From an uncultured Dokdonia sp. (GTDB lineage: Bacteria > Bacteroidota > Bacteroidia > Flavobacteriales > Flavobacteriaceae), in assembly GCF_947492815.1 (NCBI RefSeq), contig NZ_CANLOB010000001.1:248001-312000 (forward strand): a DNA stretch of 64,000 nt. Direction: 5' to 3'. Position 1 is the stretch's first letter, and every line of letters begins with the position of its first letter. A program made the position numbers and the translations under genes. Shown here piece after piece: positions 50,524-60,152 of this stretch. The notes below the pieces were generated by a model that saw only the letters and a program-made list of their open reading frames with translations, had not been told where the DNA came from and searched no databases.

Positions 50524-51111
50524 ATGAATATTGCTGAGTATCCAGAACCTATAGATACATTTGTACGCTGGCTACACGAGCATGTCACAATAACAAAAAG
50601 CAGCTATTCATCTGCATGTATTTTATCTACTCAAGGACTAGATGGATTTCCAAATGCTCGCAATGTATCTCTAAAATGCATTGAAAAACCTTATTTCATC
50701 ATCACAGGCTCTACCCTCTCCAGAAAAGGAAAGGAAATTGAAACACATCCTAAAGTAGCGCTTACATTTTGGTGGGAAGAAACCAAACGCCAAGTTCGCA
50801 TCCAAGGAACTGCTTCTCAAATTTCTGAAAAAGACGCACATTTCTTCTTTAAAGATCGAAGTTATGAATCTCAAATTGTAAGTTCTATAAGTAAACAAGG
50901 AATGCCCTTAAAAAAGTTGGAATCTTTAAGGGTACGCTTTCGCGAAAGCATAAAAAGTCAGCGACCCATTGAAAAACCAACACATTGGAGTGGTTGGAAA
51001 ATCAAACCTTATCGCATAGAGTTTTTGGAATTTAACACTTCTCGATTTCACAATAGAGTATTATATACACAATCTGAAGACAGTTGGAACATCACACAGT
51101 TGCAACCATAA
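50524..51111 (+). CDS. Pyridoxamine 5'-phosphate oxidase-family flavoprotein
   Basis: A 195-residue FMN-binding split-barrel protein with PdxH-like motifs: 'PNARNVSLKCIEKPYFII', 'SRKGKEIETHPKVALTFWW', 'RQVRIQGTASQIS' and a C-terminal 'WSGWKIKPYRIEFLEFNTSRFHNRVLY'. Length is near that of PdxH, but several PdxH substrate residues vary, so it may be a paralogue. It follows the dioxygenase by 6 nt; kynureninase in this pathway is PLP-dependent, which makes the pairing sensible. A palindrome copy at 50936-50949 encodes RFRES. Confidence 0.87.
   Translation: MNIAEYPEPIDTFVRWLHEHVTITKSSYSSACILSTQGLDGFPNARNVSLKCIEKPYFIITGSTLSRKGKEIETHPKVALTFWWEETKRQVRIQGTASQISEKDAHFFFKDRSYESQIVSSISKQGMPLKKLESLRVRFRESIKSQRPIEKPTHWSGWKIKPYRIEFLEFNTSRFHNRVLYTQSEDSWNITQLQP
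50936..50949. repeat. Palindrome family 1 copy inside the PNPOx-like gene
   Basis: GCTTTCGCGAAAGC in frame, read as RFRES like the copy in rsmA. Confidence 0.9.
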
Positions 51112-51192
51112 TAAAGATACGGTATTCTTTTTCAGGCATAGTATTATCTGTATCTTCGCAAACGATTTCTTTAATATAAAAAACAAAACAAA

Positions 51193-52746
51193 ATGAGTAC
51201 AGTCGCTACAGATTTTGGAATGGATCAAGCATTAAAACAGCTTGGTTTAAAAGATATAAATGATGGAACTTCTACTGGAAATAATTGGTTTTCCAATGGA
51301 GACATTATTGAGTCACACTCTCCAGTTGACGGACAACTTATAGGAAAAGTAACAGGCTCGACAAGAGAAGATTATGACAAAGTAATGAATGCAGCTACTG
51401 CTGCATTTAAAACATGGAGAACAAAACCAGCTCCCTTAAGAGGAGAAATAGTACGCCAGTTTGGACAAAAACTACGCGAACTTAAAGAGCCTTTAGGAAA
51501 GCTTGTTTCTTACGAAATGGGAAAATCATATCAAGAAGGTCTTGGTGAAGTACAAGAAATGATAGATATCTGTGATTTTGCAGTGGGTCTTTCACGTCAG
51601 TTACATGGTCTTACGATGCACTCAGAGCGTCCAGGACACCGTATGTATGAACAATATCATCCACTAGGTGTTGTTGGTATTATCTCTGCATTTAACTTTC
51701 CAGTAGCGGTATGGGCTTGGAATACAGCTTTAGCTTGGATATGTGGAGATGTATGTGTTTGGAAACCATCAGAAAAAACACCTTTATGTGGTGTTGCTTG
51801 CCAAAATATTATTGCAGAAGTTTTAAAAGAAAATAACCTTCCAGAAGGTATTTCTTGCCTTATTAATGGAGATTATCAAGTAGGTGAATACCTAACTACA
51901 GATACTCGTATTCCTTTAGTTTCTGCAACAGGTAGTACACGTATGGGTAAAATTGTTTCTCGTACAGTAGGAGAACGCCTAGGTACATCTTTATTAGAAT
52001 TAGGAGGAAACAATGCTATTATTGTAACTCCAGATGCAGATATCAAAATGACAGTTATTGGAGGTGTGTTTGGAGCTGTTGGTACTTGTGGACAGCGTTG
52101 TACTTCTACAAGACGTCTTATTATTCATGAAAGCATTTATGATAAAGTAAAAGATGCTGTAGTCGCTGCTTATGGTCAATTACGCATAGGAAATCCACTT
52201 GATGAAAATAATCATGTAGGTCCGTTAATTGATACAGACGCTGTAACAAATTATAATAATGCCTTAGAGCAAGTAGTTGCGCAAGGTGGTAAAATAATCG
52301 TAGAAGGTGGTGTTTTATCAGGCGAAGGATATGAAAGTGGATGTTATGTAAAACCTGCTATTGCTGAAGCAGATAATAGTTTCCCAATCGTACAACACGA
52401 AACATTTGCTCCTGTATTATATCTTCTTAAATATTCTGGAAGCGTAGAAGATGCTATTGATCTTCAAAATGGTGTTGCACAAGGGTTATCTAGTGCTATT
52501 ATGACTAATAATCTTCGTGAGGCAGAACGCTTCTTAAGTGTTGCTGGATCTGATTGCGGAATTGCAAATGTAAATATTGGAACTTCTGGTGCTGAAATAG
52601 GAGGTGCTTTTGGAGGAGAAAAAGATACAGGAGGAGGACGTGAGTCTGGTTCTGATGCATGGAAAGTATATATGCGTCGTCAAACAAATACGATAAACTA
52701 TACTACACAATTACCATTAGCACAAGGAATCAAATTTGACTTATAA
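51193..52746 (+). CDS. Aldehyde dehydrogenase (ALDH7/AmaB-like)
   Basis: A 517-residue NAD(P)-dependent aldehyde dehydrogenase. It shows the NAD-binding 'SAFNFPVAVWAWNTALAWICGD', the catalytic Glu in 'LLELGGNNAI' near 270, and the nucleophilic Cys in 'GTCGQRCTSTRRLI' near 305. The motif pattern and length match the ALDH7 (alpha-aminoadipate semialdehyde dehydrogenase) group rather than 2-aminomuconate dehydrogenase. It has its own promoter region and a terminator downstream. Confidence 0.93.
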   Translation: MSTVATDFGMDQALKQLGLKDINDGTSTGNNWFSNGDIIESHSPVDGQLIGKVTGSTREDYDKVMNAATAAFKTWRTKPAPLRGEIVRQFGQKLRELKEPLGKLVSYEMGKSYQEGLGEVQEMIDICDFAVGLSRQLHGLTMHSERPGHRMYEQYHPLGVVGIISAFNFPVAVWAWNTALAWICGDVCVWKPSEKTPLCGVACQNIIAEVLKENNLPEGISCLINGDYQVGEYLTTDTRIPLVSATGSTRMGKIVSRTVGERLGTSLLELGGNNAIIVTPDADIKMTVIGGVFGAVGTCGQRCTSTRRLIIHESIYDKVKDAVVAAYGQLRIGNPLDENNHVGPLIDTDAVTNYNNALEQVVAQGGKIIVEGGVLSGEGYESGCYVKPAIAEADNSFPIVQHETFAPVLYLLKYSGSVEDAIDLQNGVAQGLSSAIMTNNLREAERFLSVAGSDCGIANVNIGTSGAEIGGAFGGEKDTGGGRESGSDAWKVYMRRQTNTINYTTQLPLAQGIKFDL

Positions 52747-52770
52747 GACATACTCATTCCCTAATAAATT

Positions 52771-52807
52771 AAAGCCCCCACATAATTAATTATGTAGGGG
52801 CTTCTTT
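52771..52807 (+). terminator. Terminator of the ALDH gene
   Basis: Perfect hairpin AAAGCCCCCACATAAT ... TTATGTAGGGGCTT followed by CTTTT. The gap 52808-53083 shows no other feature. Confidence 0.88.
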
Positions 52808-53083
52808 TGTGTAGTTTTGTAGTTTCAATTAAGATTTTAAACCGTACTATCTAAACAGAGATAGCATAAGTAGGATTAAGATCTAGTAGTCTTGTTATGA
52901 TTTCCAGTCAAAAAACTTAATTCTAATCAGTAGGATTAATACGTTTGCTTATTAAACAACAGTAAGAGCATAATTCCTACCCATCTATTATAATTTTATT
53001 AAAAAAAATAAAATTGCTTCTTTAAAATGATAGTATTTCTCTATTTTACAGACATATGTTAGTATCTATAATCTATTCTGACT

Positions 53084-54262
53084 TTGACTAATAATAGACC
53101 TGTTTCTAAATGGATACTACCTATAATTGTAGTTTCTCAATTTTGTGGTACATCACTATGGTTTTCTAGTAATGCCATATTAGAAGATCTTATTATTCAT
53201 TATTCATTACCTGAAAACACGCTTGCACATATAACCTCTTCTGTACAATTTGGATTTATAATAGGTACACTTCTATTTGCTATACTTAGTATTGCTGATA
53301 GGTTTTCTCCTTCAAAAGTATTTACACTAAGTGCACTAGTGGCTGCCCTTTTTAACGCAGCTATTATTTGGGATCAAAACTCCCTCATGGGTATTCTTTT
53401 TTTTCGATTTCTAACGGGTTTTTTCTTAGCAGGCATTTATCCTGTAGGCATGAAAATTGCTGCCGATTATTATCATAAAGGATTAGGAAAATCTTTAGGT
53501 TTCCTAGTAGGAGCTCTGGTCTTAGGCACTGCTTTCCCACATATATTAAAAGGTTTTACAGAACAACTCCCTTGGAAAACAATCGTAGTGATTACATCAA
53601 TCATTGCTACTTCAGGAGGATTTCTTTTATACTTTTTAGTGCCAGATGGTCCTCACAGAAAAAAAAGTGCTTCTTTAGATTTTTCTATGATCATCAAAAT
53701 CTTTAAAAACAAAAAATTTAAAGCTGCTGCGTTTGGATATTTTGGGCATATGTGGGAGCTCTATGCATTCTGGGCATTTGTTCCAATAATTATTTCTTTC
53801 TACAATACATTATATCCAGAAAGCACTTTAAACAATGCTATTTCTTCTTTTATTGTGATAGGAATAGGGGCTGTTGCATGCATTATAAGTGGGTATATAT
53901 CTTTATATAAAGGAGTCAAAAAAACAGCCATTATCGCTCTCATGATCTCTGGTCTTTTTTGCGTGGCTTCTCCTTTATTATTTATAATTCCTTCTCAAAA
54001 TTTATTTCTAGGATTATTATCTTTTTGGGGTATGGCTGTTATTGCAGATTCGCCTTTATTTTCAACACTCGTAGCTCAAAATGCAGAATCTACCTATAAA
54101 GGCACAGCACTTACCATTGTAAACTGTATTGGCTTTGCCATTACAATAGTTAGCATCCAACTTCTTCTTCTTTTACAAAATTATATCGACACCCCATATC
54201 TATTTATAATCCTAGCAATAGGGCCTTTATTTGGTGTAATTTCTATCTTAAAAAAAACGTAA
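53084..54262 (+). CDS. MFS transporter
   Basis: A 392-residue major facilitator with 12 predicted transmembrane helices. It has 'LTGFFLAGIYPVGMKIAADYYHKGLGKSLGFLVGALVLG'-type helix 4-5 sequence and a basic loop ('GPHRKKSASLD') between helices 6 and 7. The start is TTG (53084-53086); no ATG lies nearby in frame. The substrate is not known. Confidence 0.88.
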   Translation: MTNNRPVSKWILPIIVVSQFCGTSLWFSSNAILEDLIIHYSLPENTLAHITSSVQFGFIIGTLLFAILSIADRFSPSKVFTLSALVAALFNAAIIWDQNSLMGILFFRFLTGFFLAGIYPVGMKIAADYYHKGLGKSLGFLVGALVLGTAFPHILKGFTEQLPWKTIVVITSIIATSGGFLLYFLVPDGPHRKKSASLDFSMIIKIFKNKKFKAAAFGYFGHMWELYAFWAFVPIIISFYNTLYPESTLNNAISSFIVIGIGAVACIISGYISLYKGVKKTAIIALMISGLFCVASPLLFIIPSQNLFLGLLSFWGMAVIADSPLFSTLVAQNAESTYKGTALTIVNCIGFAITIVSIQLLLLLQNYIDTPYLFIILAIGPLFGVISILKKT

Positions 54263-54502
54263 TAGTATTTGTACTACGCTACTATTAGACTTTATTAAAT
54301 AAACAAAACACTTGACTTCTTAGGATTACTATATGTCAAAAAACAATTTATTTCACTTACAACAAGACAGTTACTTCTATTTTATCGACAACGGTAGTAT
54401 CTCTATCGATTATTTACAAAACACCTATCTAAAAACCATAAACGTGTTTCTTTAACACTTTTTTAGTAACTTTAAAACACTATTAACCAAAAACTAACCA
54501 AA

Positions 54503-55453
54503 ATGAGTAAGAAAACGAGATACCTGTTTGGTATTTTGCTTACGATTATTATTGGAATGATTTTAATGTGGTTTTTCTGTTGTAAAAATGCAACACACAA
54601 GAAAGACGCTACAGAAGATCTACCTCAAAATGATCAAAAAGAAGCAGTAGTTGAAACAACGCCTCCAACTGCTACAAACATGGGCTTTACTTTTAAAGAC
54701 CCCGACGGAAACTTTGCATATTCAAGCAATGATAATTTTAACTTTACTATTTCTGACTTTAACCTATTAACCCCTATCTCTGATAAAATAAACATAGGAA
54801 TAGATGAGTTGCAAAGATATCTTGATGAGAATAATGAGAAATATTTAGATATTACAGGACTTTATACCTCTACTGAAAATAACCCCTCTGCATTTCCTAA
54901 TTTGGGAGTTGCTAGAGCAAATGCTGTAAAGAATTACTTAAGTTCAAAAGGAATATCTTCTAGGCAACTAAATATTTTTGGAAAAGAAGACAATTCTTTA
55001 ATAGCAAATGATTCTATATTTAAAGGACCTATAAATTATTTAATACATAATAGAGCCGCAAATACTGATGAAGCCAGTGATTTAAAAGAATTAGAAAATC
55101 TCAAAAAACGTATTAATGACGATCCGTTAATTCTTCATTTCGGTAATGCGCAAGCATCCATAAACCTTACGACAGAACAGCGTCAAAAAATAGCAGATAT
55201 TAGTCGTTATTTAGACAAAGTAGAAGGTTCTTCTATAACTATAGAAGGGCATACAGATAATAGTGGTAGTCGTGCTACAAACATGCCTTTAGGTAAAAAA
55301 AGAGCCGATTATGTAAAAGGATATTTTAAAGGTAATGGAATACCTGAATCCAAAATCATTACTACCTCAAAAGGGCCAGACGAACCTATAGCTTCTAATG
55401 AAACCGAAGAAGGTAAAGCAAAAAACAGACGCTCTATCGTCAGAATAAACTAA
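54503..55453 (+). CDS. OmpA-family lipid- or envelope-anchored protein with two OmpA-like domains
   Basis: A 316-residue protein with an N-terminal membrane helix (~7-26) ending in two Cys. A weak OmpA-like domain at ~95-180 ('LDENNEKYLDITGLYTS', 'GVARANAVKNYLSSKGIS') precedes a canonical OmpA peptidoglycan-binding domain at ~225-316 ('ITIEGHTDNSGSRATNMPLGKKRADYV', 'RRSIVRIN'). It is 16 nt upstream of the HHH protein gene, so they form an operon. The first domain lacks key residues and may be degenerate. Confidence 0.88.
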   Translation: MSKKTRYLFGILLTIIIGMILMWFFCCKNATHKKDATEDLPQNDQKEAVVETTPPTATNMGFTFKDPDGNFAYSSNDNFNFTISDFNLLTPISDKINIGIDELQRYLDENNEKYLDITGLYTSTENNPSAFPNLGVARANAVKNYLSSKGISSRQLNIFGKEDNSLIANDSIFKGPINYLIHNRAANTDEASDLKELENLKKRINDDPLILHFGNAQASINLTTEQRQKIADISRYLDKVEGSSITIEGHTDNSGSRATNMPLGKKRADYVKGYFKGNGIPESKIITTSKGPDEPIASNETEEGKAKNRRSIVRIN

Positions 55454-55469
55454 CTAAAAAATTAAAGAA

Positions 55470-56072
55470 ATGAATTTATTATTAATAGACTTATCAAATA
55501 TACCATGTTGGCTTATACCCCTACTTGTTGGGCTTATCTGTGCCATTTTAGGATACTTATTAGGACGTCTTGCTGGAAAAGGTGATGACACTAGCGACGA
55601 TCTTGATTTATGGAAGCGCAAAAATGCTTCCTTAAAAGCCGATTTAGATGCATGTCGTTCTCAGCTTAAAACAGCTTCTGCAGCTCCTGTTGCTGCTAGT
55701 AGTAGTGCTAGCATGTCATCTTCATTTGCTGCTGAAACCGTAGTTACTCCAGAACCTACAATCACTATGATTCCTTTTGACGCAGCAGCTGCAAAAGCAG
55801 CTTTTGGAAAAAAAATCAATGAAGATGATTTAACTGTTGTAGAAGGAATTGGTCCAAAAATCAGAGAATTATTTCACAATTTTGATATCAAAACATGGGC
55901 TTCTTTAGGAGATACAACAGTAGAAAAATGCCAAGAAGTACTTAACAGTGGAGGAAAACGTTTTGAAATACATCGTCCTAAAACATGGCCAATGCAAGCT
56001 AAGTTAGCGGCTCAAGGAAAATGGGAGGAACTTAAAAAATGGCAAGACGAACACGATTATGGAAAAGAATAA
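55470..56072 (+). CDS. Membrane protein with C-terminal helix-hairpin-helix domain
   Basis: A 200-residue protein: one N-terminal transmembrane helix (~9-30, 'IPCWLIPLLVGLICAILGYLLG'), a Ser/Ala linker, and a C-terminal domain with 'INEDDLTVVEGIGPKIRELFHNFDIKTWASLGDTT', a helix-hairpin-helix like DUF4332, plus 'RPKTWPMQAKLAAQGKWEELKKWQDEHDYG'. These proteins are often encoded beside OmpA-domain proteins in Flavobacteriia. HHH motifs usually bind nucleic acid, but here it may mediate protein contacts. Confidence 0.82.
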   Translation: MNLLLIDLSNIPCWLIPLLVGLICAILGYLLGRLAGKGDDTSDDLDLWKRKNASLKADLDACRSQLKTASAAPVAASSSASMSSSFAAETVVTPEPTITMIPFDAAAAKAAFGKKINEDDLTVVEGIGPKIRELFHNFDIKTWASLGDTTVEKCQEVLNSGGKRFEIHRPKTWPMQAKLAAQGKWEELKKWQDEHDYGKE

Positions 56073-56095
56073 AACTTCTATTCTATACAATATAC

Positions 56096-56124
56096 AAAAG
56101 CCTCTTCTATAGAAGGGGCTTTTT
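56096..56124 (+). terminator. Terminator of the OmpA-HHH operon
   Basis: Hairpin AAAAGCCTCTTCTATAGAAGGGGCTTTT (one mismatch) with following T run. Confidence 0.8.
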
Positions 56125-56205
56125 ATTGCTCTATAAAATTAATGTATATTCACGACACAAAACCCTCCTATCTAATTATTAAATAATAAAATAACCGTCG
56201 ACAGT

Positions 56206-56868
56206 ATGACAAGAGAAGAACATCTTCAATTTTGCAAAAAATGTACTAACCGAGAATTAGATATGGAACAAGGACTTCTATGTAGCCTTACAAAAAGAAA
56301 AGCCGATTTTGAAGGGGAATGCCGTGATTATAACCATGATGAAACCGTATTAGAGCAAATGGATGATACAGAAGCACTAGATAGACAAGTTGCCTTAGCT
56401 AGAGTGTCTGAAAAAGCATTAGAAAGATACAGATCAGAACAAAATCTTCCTGCCGCTATAGGTACAGGGGTTTTGGTAGGTTTTATTGGCGCTTTATTAT
56501 GGGCTGCAATCACAGTAGCTACAGGATATCAAATAGGATATATGGCCATTGCTATAGGTGCAGGAGTAGGAATCTCTATGCGTATGTTTGGGAAAGGAAT
56601 GGATCAAATTTTTGGAATCTCTGGAGCTATCATTGCTATTATTAGCTGCCTTGCAGGTAACTTTTTTAGCCTTGTAGGTTATAGCGCAAATGCAGAAGGT
56701 GTTGGTTATTTAGAAATGTTAAGCATGATAGATATCTCTTTAATTATACCTGCAATGAAAGAAAATTTTAGTGGAATGGATTTATTCTTTTATGCCATTG
56801 CTGGATATGAAGGATACAAATTTGCTTTTAGAGCTTTTACAGAAAAAGAACTTGCAAAAGCAGAATAA
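56206..56868 (+). CDS. Hypothetical membrane protein with Cys-rich N-terminus
   Basis: A 220-residue protein. Residues 1-40 contain five Cys ('FCKKCTNRELDMEQGLLC', 'GECRDY') that could bind zinc; then four transmembrane helices (~83-105, 112-128, 139-160, 175-200). Uncharacterised in my knowledge. It is 12 nt upstream of the glycerophosphodiesterase gene and likely cotranscribed. Confidence 0.65.
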   Translation: MTREEHLQFCKKCTNRELDMEQGLLCSLTKRKADFEGECRDYNHDETVLEQMDDTEALDRQVALARVSEKALERYRSEQNLPAAIGTGVLVGFIGALLWAAITVATGYQIGYMAIAIGAGVGISMRMFGKGMDQIFGISGAIIAIISCLAGNFFSLVGYSANAEGVGYLEMLSMIDISLIIPAMKENFSGMDLFFYAIAGYEGYKFAFRAFTEKELAKAE

Positions 56869-56880
56869 CAATCCATTGAA

Positions 56881-57609
56881 GTGAAAAAGATTGCTACATG
56901 GCTTACGACTATACCCATTGCACATCGTGGTTTACATGATGGCAATCTTAAAACTCCTGAAAATTCTTTATCCGCTTTCGCGAAAGCAATAAAAGAAAAC
57001 TACCCCATAGAACTCGACATCCAAATTATACAGGATGGAACCGTTATTGTTTTTCACGACACAGATTTAAAACGTATTTGTAATAATTCAAAAAAAACAA
57101 GATCATTAACCAAAGCCACATTAAAAGAACATACCCTTTTTAATACCTCTGAAACAATTCCTACACTTCAAGAAGTACTAGACATTGTAAAAGGCCAAGT
57201 ACCTTTACTTATAGAATTTAAAACGAATAGTCTTTCAAAAAAACTAGAGCAAAATACATTATCGTTACTTAAAGAATATAAAGGAGCGATCGCATTACAA
57301 TCATTTAACAGATCTTCTGTAAAATGGCTTTGTAAACAACACCATAGCTATCCCGTAGGGCAACTAGCAGAACCCTCTCATGCTATTAAACCTTTAAATT
57401 ACATCTACGATTATTTACAGCTTAATAAAAATATGTCTCCTGATTTTGTAGCGTATGATATAGATGATTTACCCAATAAAAGAGTCTCCTATTTTAAAGA
57501 GAAAGGAGTCCCAATTCTATTGTGGACAGCTCGTAGTCAGTCGCAAATTGAAACTCATAAAACCTTGGCTGATAATATTATTTTTGAAGGGTTTACACCT
57601 CATTTATAA
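56881..57609 (+). CDS. Glycerophosphodiester phosphodiesterase
   Basis: A 242-residue GDPD with GTG start. The catalytic 'PIAHRGLHDGNLKTPENSLSAF' (His-Arg and Glu-Asn), 'PIELDIQIIQDGTVIVFHDTDLKR' (Glu-x-Asp and His) and 'VPILLWTAR' strands are typical for the TIM-barrel family. It cleaves glycerophosphodiesters to glycerol-3-phosphate and an alcohol. No signal peptide. A palindrome copy (56974-56987) encodes SAFAKAIKE next to the active-site segment. Confidence 0.92.
   Translation: MKKIATWLTTIPIAHRGLHDGNLKTPENSLSAFAKAIKENYPIELDIQIIQDGTVIVFHDTDLKRICNNSKKTRSLTKATLKEHTLFNTSETIPTLQEVLDIVKGQVPLLIEFKTNSLSKKLEQNTLSLLKEYKGAIALQSFNRSSVKWLCKQHHSYPVGQLAEPSHAIKPLNYIYDYLQLNKNMSPDFVAYDIDDLPNKRVSYFKEKGVPILLWTARSQSQIETHKTLADNIIFEGFTPHL
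56974..56987. repeat. Palindrome family 1 copy inside the GDPD gene
   Basis: GCTTTCGCGAAAGC in frame as AFAKA immediately after the conserved active-site motif. Confidence 0.9.
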
Positions 57610-57671
57610 AAGAGATTTTACACTTATTACTTCCTTTTTGATCATTTGTTAAAATAAGAATAGATATAAAA

Positions 57672-58793
57672 TCAGTAAGAAGCACCTTCTGAGGATTGAG
57701 TTATAAAGACAATAGCTACAATCAATAGGATAGCAAAAACAACAGCGAAAAAGATTTTCCAAAAAGAATAAGGTCTACTTCCAGAAACAATCCCAGTTTC
57801 TCCATTTACAAAGAAGTTATATTCTTTTCCATTATACCTATACGAACTCACATACACAGGGAGTAATATATGTTTAAATGTTTCTTCAGAAAGTTTCATG
57901 TCTATACTATTTACACGCTGCGTATCACCTCCTATATCTCTTCTACACCATCGATCTGCAATACGACGCGCTTCTTCTTTGGATTCTAGATGTCCTTCTT
58001 GTAACGGAATCGTATATTTTTCTGTGATAAAACCTCTTAGAAAACTACTATTAAACGGTTGTAGTTTTTGTAAATTCCAACGTGCAATTTTCTTAGGAAT
58101 ACGTCCAGCTTTCTGTTGTGAAGCTTTGATAAGGGTATCATCTATAAAGCCTGAAATTCTACCTGATGCAGGATACCATCGAGTTTTGCGCACTTGACGC
58201 GTACGTGAATTTCCTTTACTGTCTCTGTAACGTTGTGTTTCATAATAATAGACTCCTCTTTGTCCAGTATAGGTAGCTCTTAACTGTGCATCAAATGTCC
58301 AATAAGGCAAGTACAATCCTTTTGTAAATTGAGGATCTAAAGATGCTTTTTTAAGATTGTTAGGTGCCCACCAAAGACCATTCACCCATTTTTTAAATGT
58401 CTGAAATGATTGTTTCTGGTTTATTTGAAAAGGTAACACAGCACCTGGCAATATCCAATCTTCTGTATACATGTCCTCTACAATCAAAGGCATACTACAA
58501 TAGACACAATGCAGTGATTTGTAATTCTCTTCAACATGTTGATTTGCACCACAATTTTTACAATTCAACATAGAGATTTTCTCACTATGCGATTGCGCTC
58601 CCATTTCTTTAAGATACAGAGAGAGTTCTAATTCTTCAAAGCCATTAGGGTCTACTGTAATTTCTTCTTTATGCCCACAATACTCACACGTAACCGTTGA
58701 GGTGCCGGGCTTATAAGTAAGCTCTGCGCCACAATTGATACATGACTTTTTAAGTTCTGTGTGTTGTTGTACAGTAGATTCTGATGTTGCCAT
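57672..58793 (-). CDS. YdjG-like double zinc-ribbon membrane protein
   Basis: A 373-residue protein with two N-terminal zinc ribbons ('CINCGAELTYKPGTSTVTCEYCG' at ~17-40 and 'CKNCGANQHVEENYKSLHCVYC' at ~78-98), a central beta-rich domain ('GLYLPYWTFDAQLRATYTGQRG'), and one C-terminal transmembrane helix (~348-368). Order and composition match Bacillus YdjG. In B. subtilis ydjG lies beside ydjI, an SPFH gene, as here. It is 61 nt downstream of the SPFH gene, so the two are an operon. Annotation as PriA-like helicase would be wrong. Confidence 0.82.
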   Translation of the reverse strand: MATSESTVQQHTELKKSCINCGAELTYKPGTSTVTCEYCGHKEEITVDPNGFEELELSLYLKEMGAQSHSEKISMLNCKNCGANQHVEENYKSLHCVYCSMPLIVEDMYTEDWILPGAVLPFQINQKQSFQTFKKWVNGLWWAPNNLKKASLDPQFTKGLYLPYWTFDAQLRATYTGQRGVYYYETQRYRDSKGNSRTRQVRKTRWYPASGRISGFIDDTLIKASQQKAGRIPKKIARWNLQKLQPFNSSFLRGFITEKYTIPLQEGHLESKEEARRIADRWCRRDIGGDTQRVNSIDMKLSEETFKHILLPVYVSSYRYNGKEYNFFVNGETGIVSGSRPYSFWKIFFAVVFAILLIVAIVFITQSSEGASY

Positions 58794-58854
58794 ACATTGA
58801 GATAGTTGCGCCTTTAAAAAAAGCGCAACTTATTAGGAATTTAGTAATCGTTAT

Positions 58855-59988
58855 TTATTGTTGTGGTAATGGTGGTGGTGTATTTCCTCCCAAGAATGAT
58901 TTCAACTCTTCAACATCTTTTAGTGCTGTCCAATTAGCCATTCCTTGCTTCCAGACCAAACTATCACGATTTACAGTTCTACTTGCAAAGAGCACTTTCA
59001 ATTGCTCAAAAGATACAGGTCCTTGCTGTGCTCCATTAGCCGCATAAAAATACTGTACCTGTACAGGTATTGGAGGTGGCATTCCAGGGGCTTGTTGTTG
59101 CATAGGTTGTTGTCCTCCCATTTGAGGACTCATCATACCGCCCATTTGCTGTGCTAATACAAAGCCCATTCCCATTCCCATTCCAGCTCCTGCGGTTCCA
59201 CCTTCATTAGCCGCTGCAGCTTCAATAGCTTTAGCTGTTTTAAACTTGGTTAACTTATCAAGGTCTAATTTATCAATACGACTATATTCAAAAATCTCCT
59301 TTTTAAGCTCTTCTGGCATAGAGACATTCTCTATATAGAATTTCTCTAGTGAGATTCCTACAGACGTAAACTCAGGTTGCATTACTTCCTGACATGTTTC
59401 TGATAATTCTGAAGTATTTGCTGCATATAACTCAATAGGAAGGTTTGCTTCTCCAACCGTGTCTGTAAAACGAGTCGCTATTAAACTTTTTAAGTGCTCA
59501 TTAATTTCAAAGTTGGTAAAATTACTATCTGTTCCTACAATGTCTACAATAAACTTGCCTGGATTTGACACTTTAAAAGCATAGGTTCCAAAAGCACGTA
59601 TTTCAACAAGACCAAAACGCTCGTCACTTAATGTAATAGGGTTTTTAGTTCCCCATTTTTCGTCAGTAAAAAGATGTGTATTTACAAAATACACCTCAGC
59701 TTTAAAGGGAGAATTAAATCCATATTTCCACCCTTTAAGAGTTGTTAGAATCGGTAAATTCTGCGTAGTAAGATCATACGTACCCGGTGTAAATACATCT
59801 GCTAATTGCCCTTCATTCACAAAAACAGCCGCTTGTCCTTCACGAACAATTAATTTTGCGCCATTCTTAATCTCATTCTGATAGCGCTCAAAACGATGCG
59901 CTATTGTATCATCTGTATAATCGAGCCACTCAACAATGTCTATAAATTCATTGGTAAGTTTCTCTTTTATTTTATCAAAAAGTCCCAT
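58855..59988 (-). CDS. YdjI-like SPFH-domain protein with C-terminal GYF_2 domain
   Basis: A 377-residue protein with an N-terminal virion-core-like SPFH domain ('GLFDKIKEKLTNEFIDIVEWLD', 'GQAAVFVNEGQLADVFTPGTYDL', 'KFIVDIVGTDSNFTNFEI'), a Gly/Met/Gln-rich low-complexity segment (~265-310) and a C-terminal GYF_2 domain ('QQGPVSFEQLKVLFASRTV', 'SLVWKQGMANWTAL'). I start at ATG 59988 (MGLFDKI), standard for the family; an ATG 15 codons upstream is possible. In B. subtilis YdjI and YdjG act with PspA at the membrane; no pspA gene is seen in this window. Confidence 0.88.
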   Translation of the reverse strand: MGLFDKIKEKLTNEFIDIVEWLDYTDDTIAHRFERYQNEIKNGAKLIVREGQAAVFVNEGQLADVFTPGTYDLTTQNLPILTTLKGWKYGFNSPFKAEVYFVNTHLFTDEKWGTKNPITLSDERFGLVEIRAFGTYAFKVSNPGKFIVDIVGTDSNFTNFEINEHLKSLIATRFTDTVGEANLPIELYAANTSELSETCQEVMQPEFTSVGISLEKFYIENVSMPEELKKEIFEYSRIDKLDLDKLTKFKTAKAIEAAAANEGGTAGAGMGMGMGFVLAQQMGGMMSPQMGGQQPMQQQAPGMPPPIPVQVQYFYAANGAQQGPVSFEQLKVLFASRTVNRDSLVWKQGMANWTALKDVEELKSFLGGNTPPPLPQQ

Positions 59989-60152
59989 AGTTGATTGGTT
60001 TATAATTGGAGTACTAAAGCTACAAAATACCACGCATATGGGAAAAAGAAAATTCCTGAATATAAATAGTGCTTTTAGATTACAAAAAAATGATAATCAC
60101 TCAATGCCATTTATAATTATTCATCCTATATTTAAAAAATATAATATTACAG

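Noticed and set aside
54333..54455. A 40-codon plus-strand frame before the OmpA gene, starting MSKNNLFHL
   Set aside because: No leader, motif or conserved context; A+T-rich sequence gives such frames by chance.
57672..58793. Annotation as a PriA-type helicase
   Set aside because: Only the zinc ribbons resemble it; there are no Walker motifs and there is a C-terminal membrane helix.
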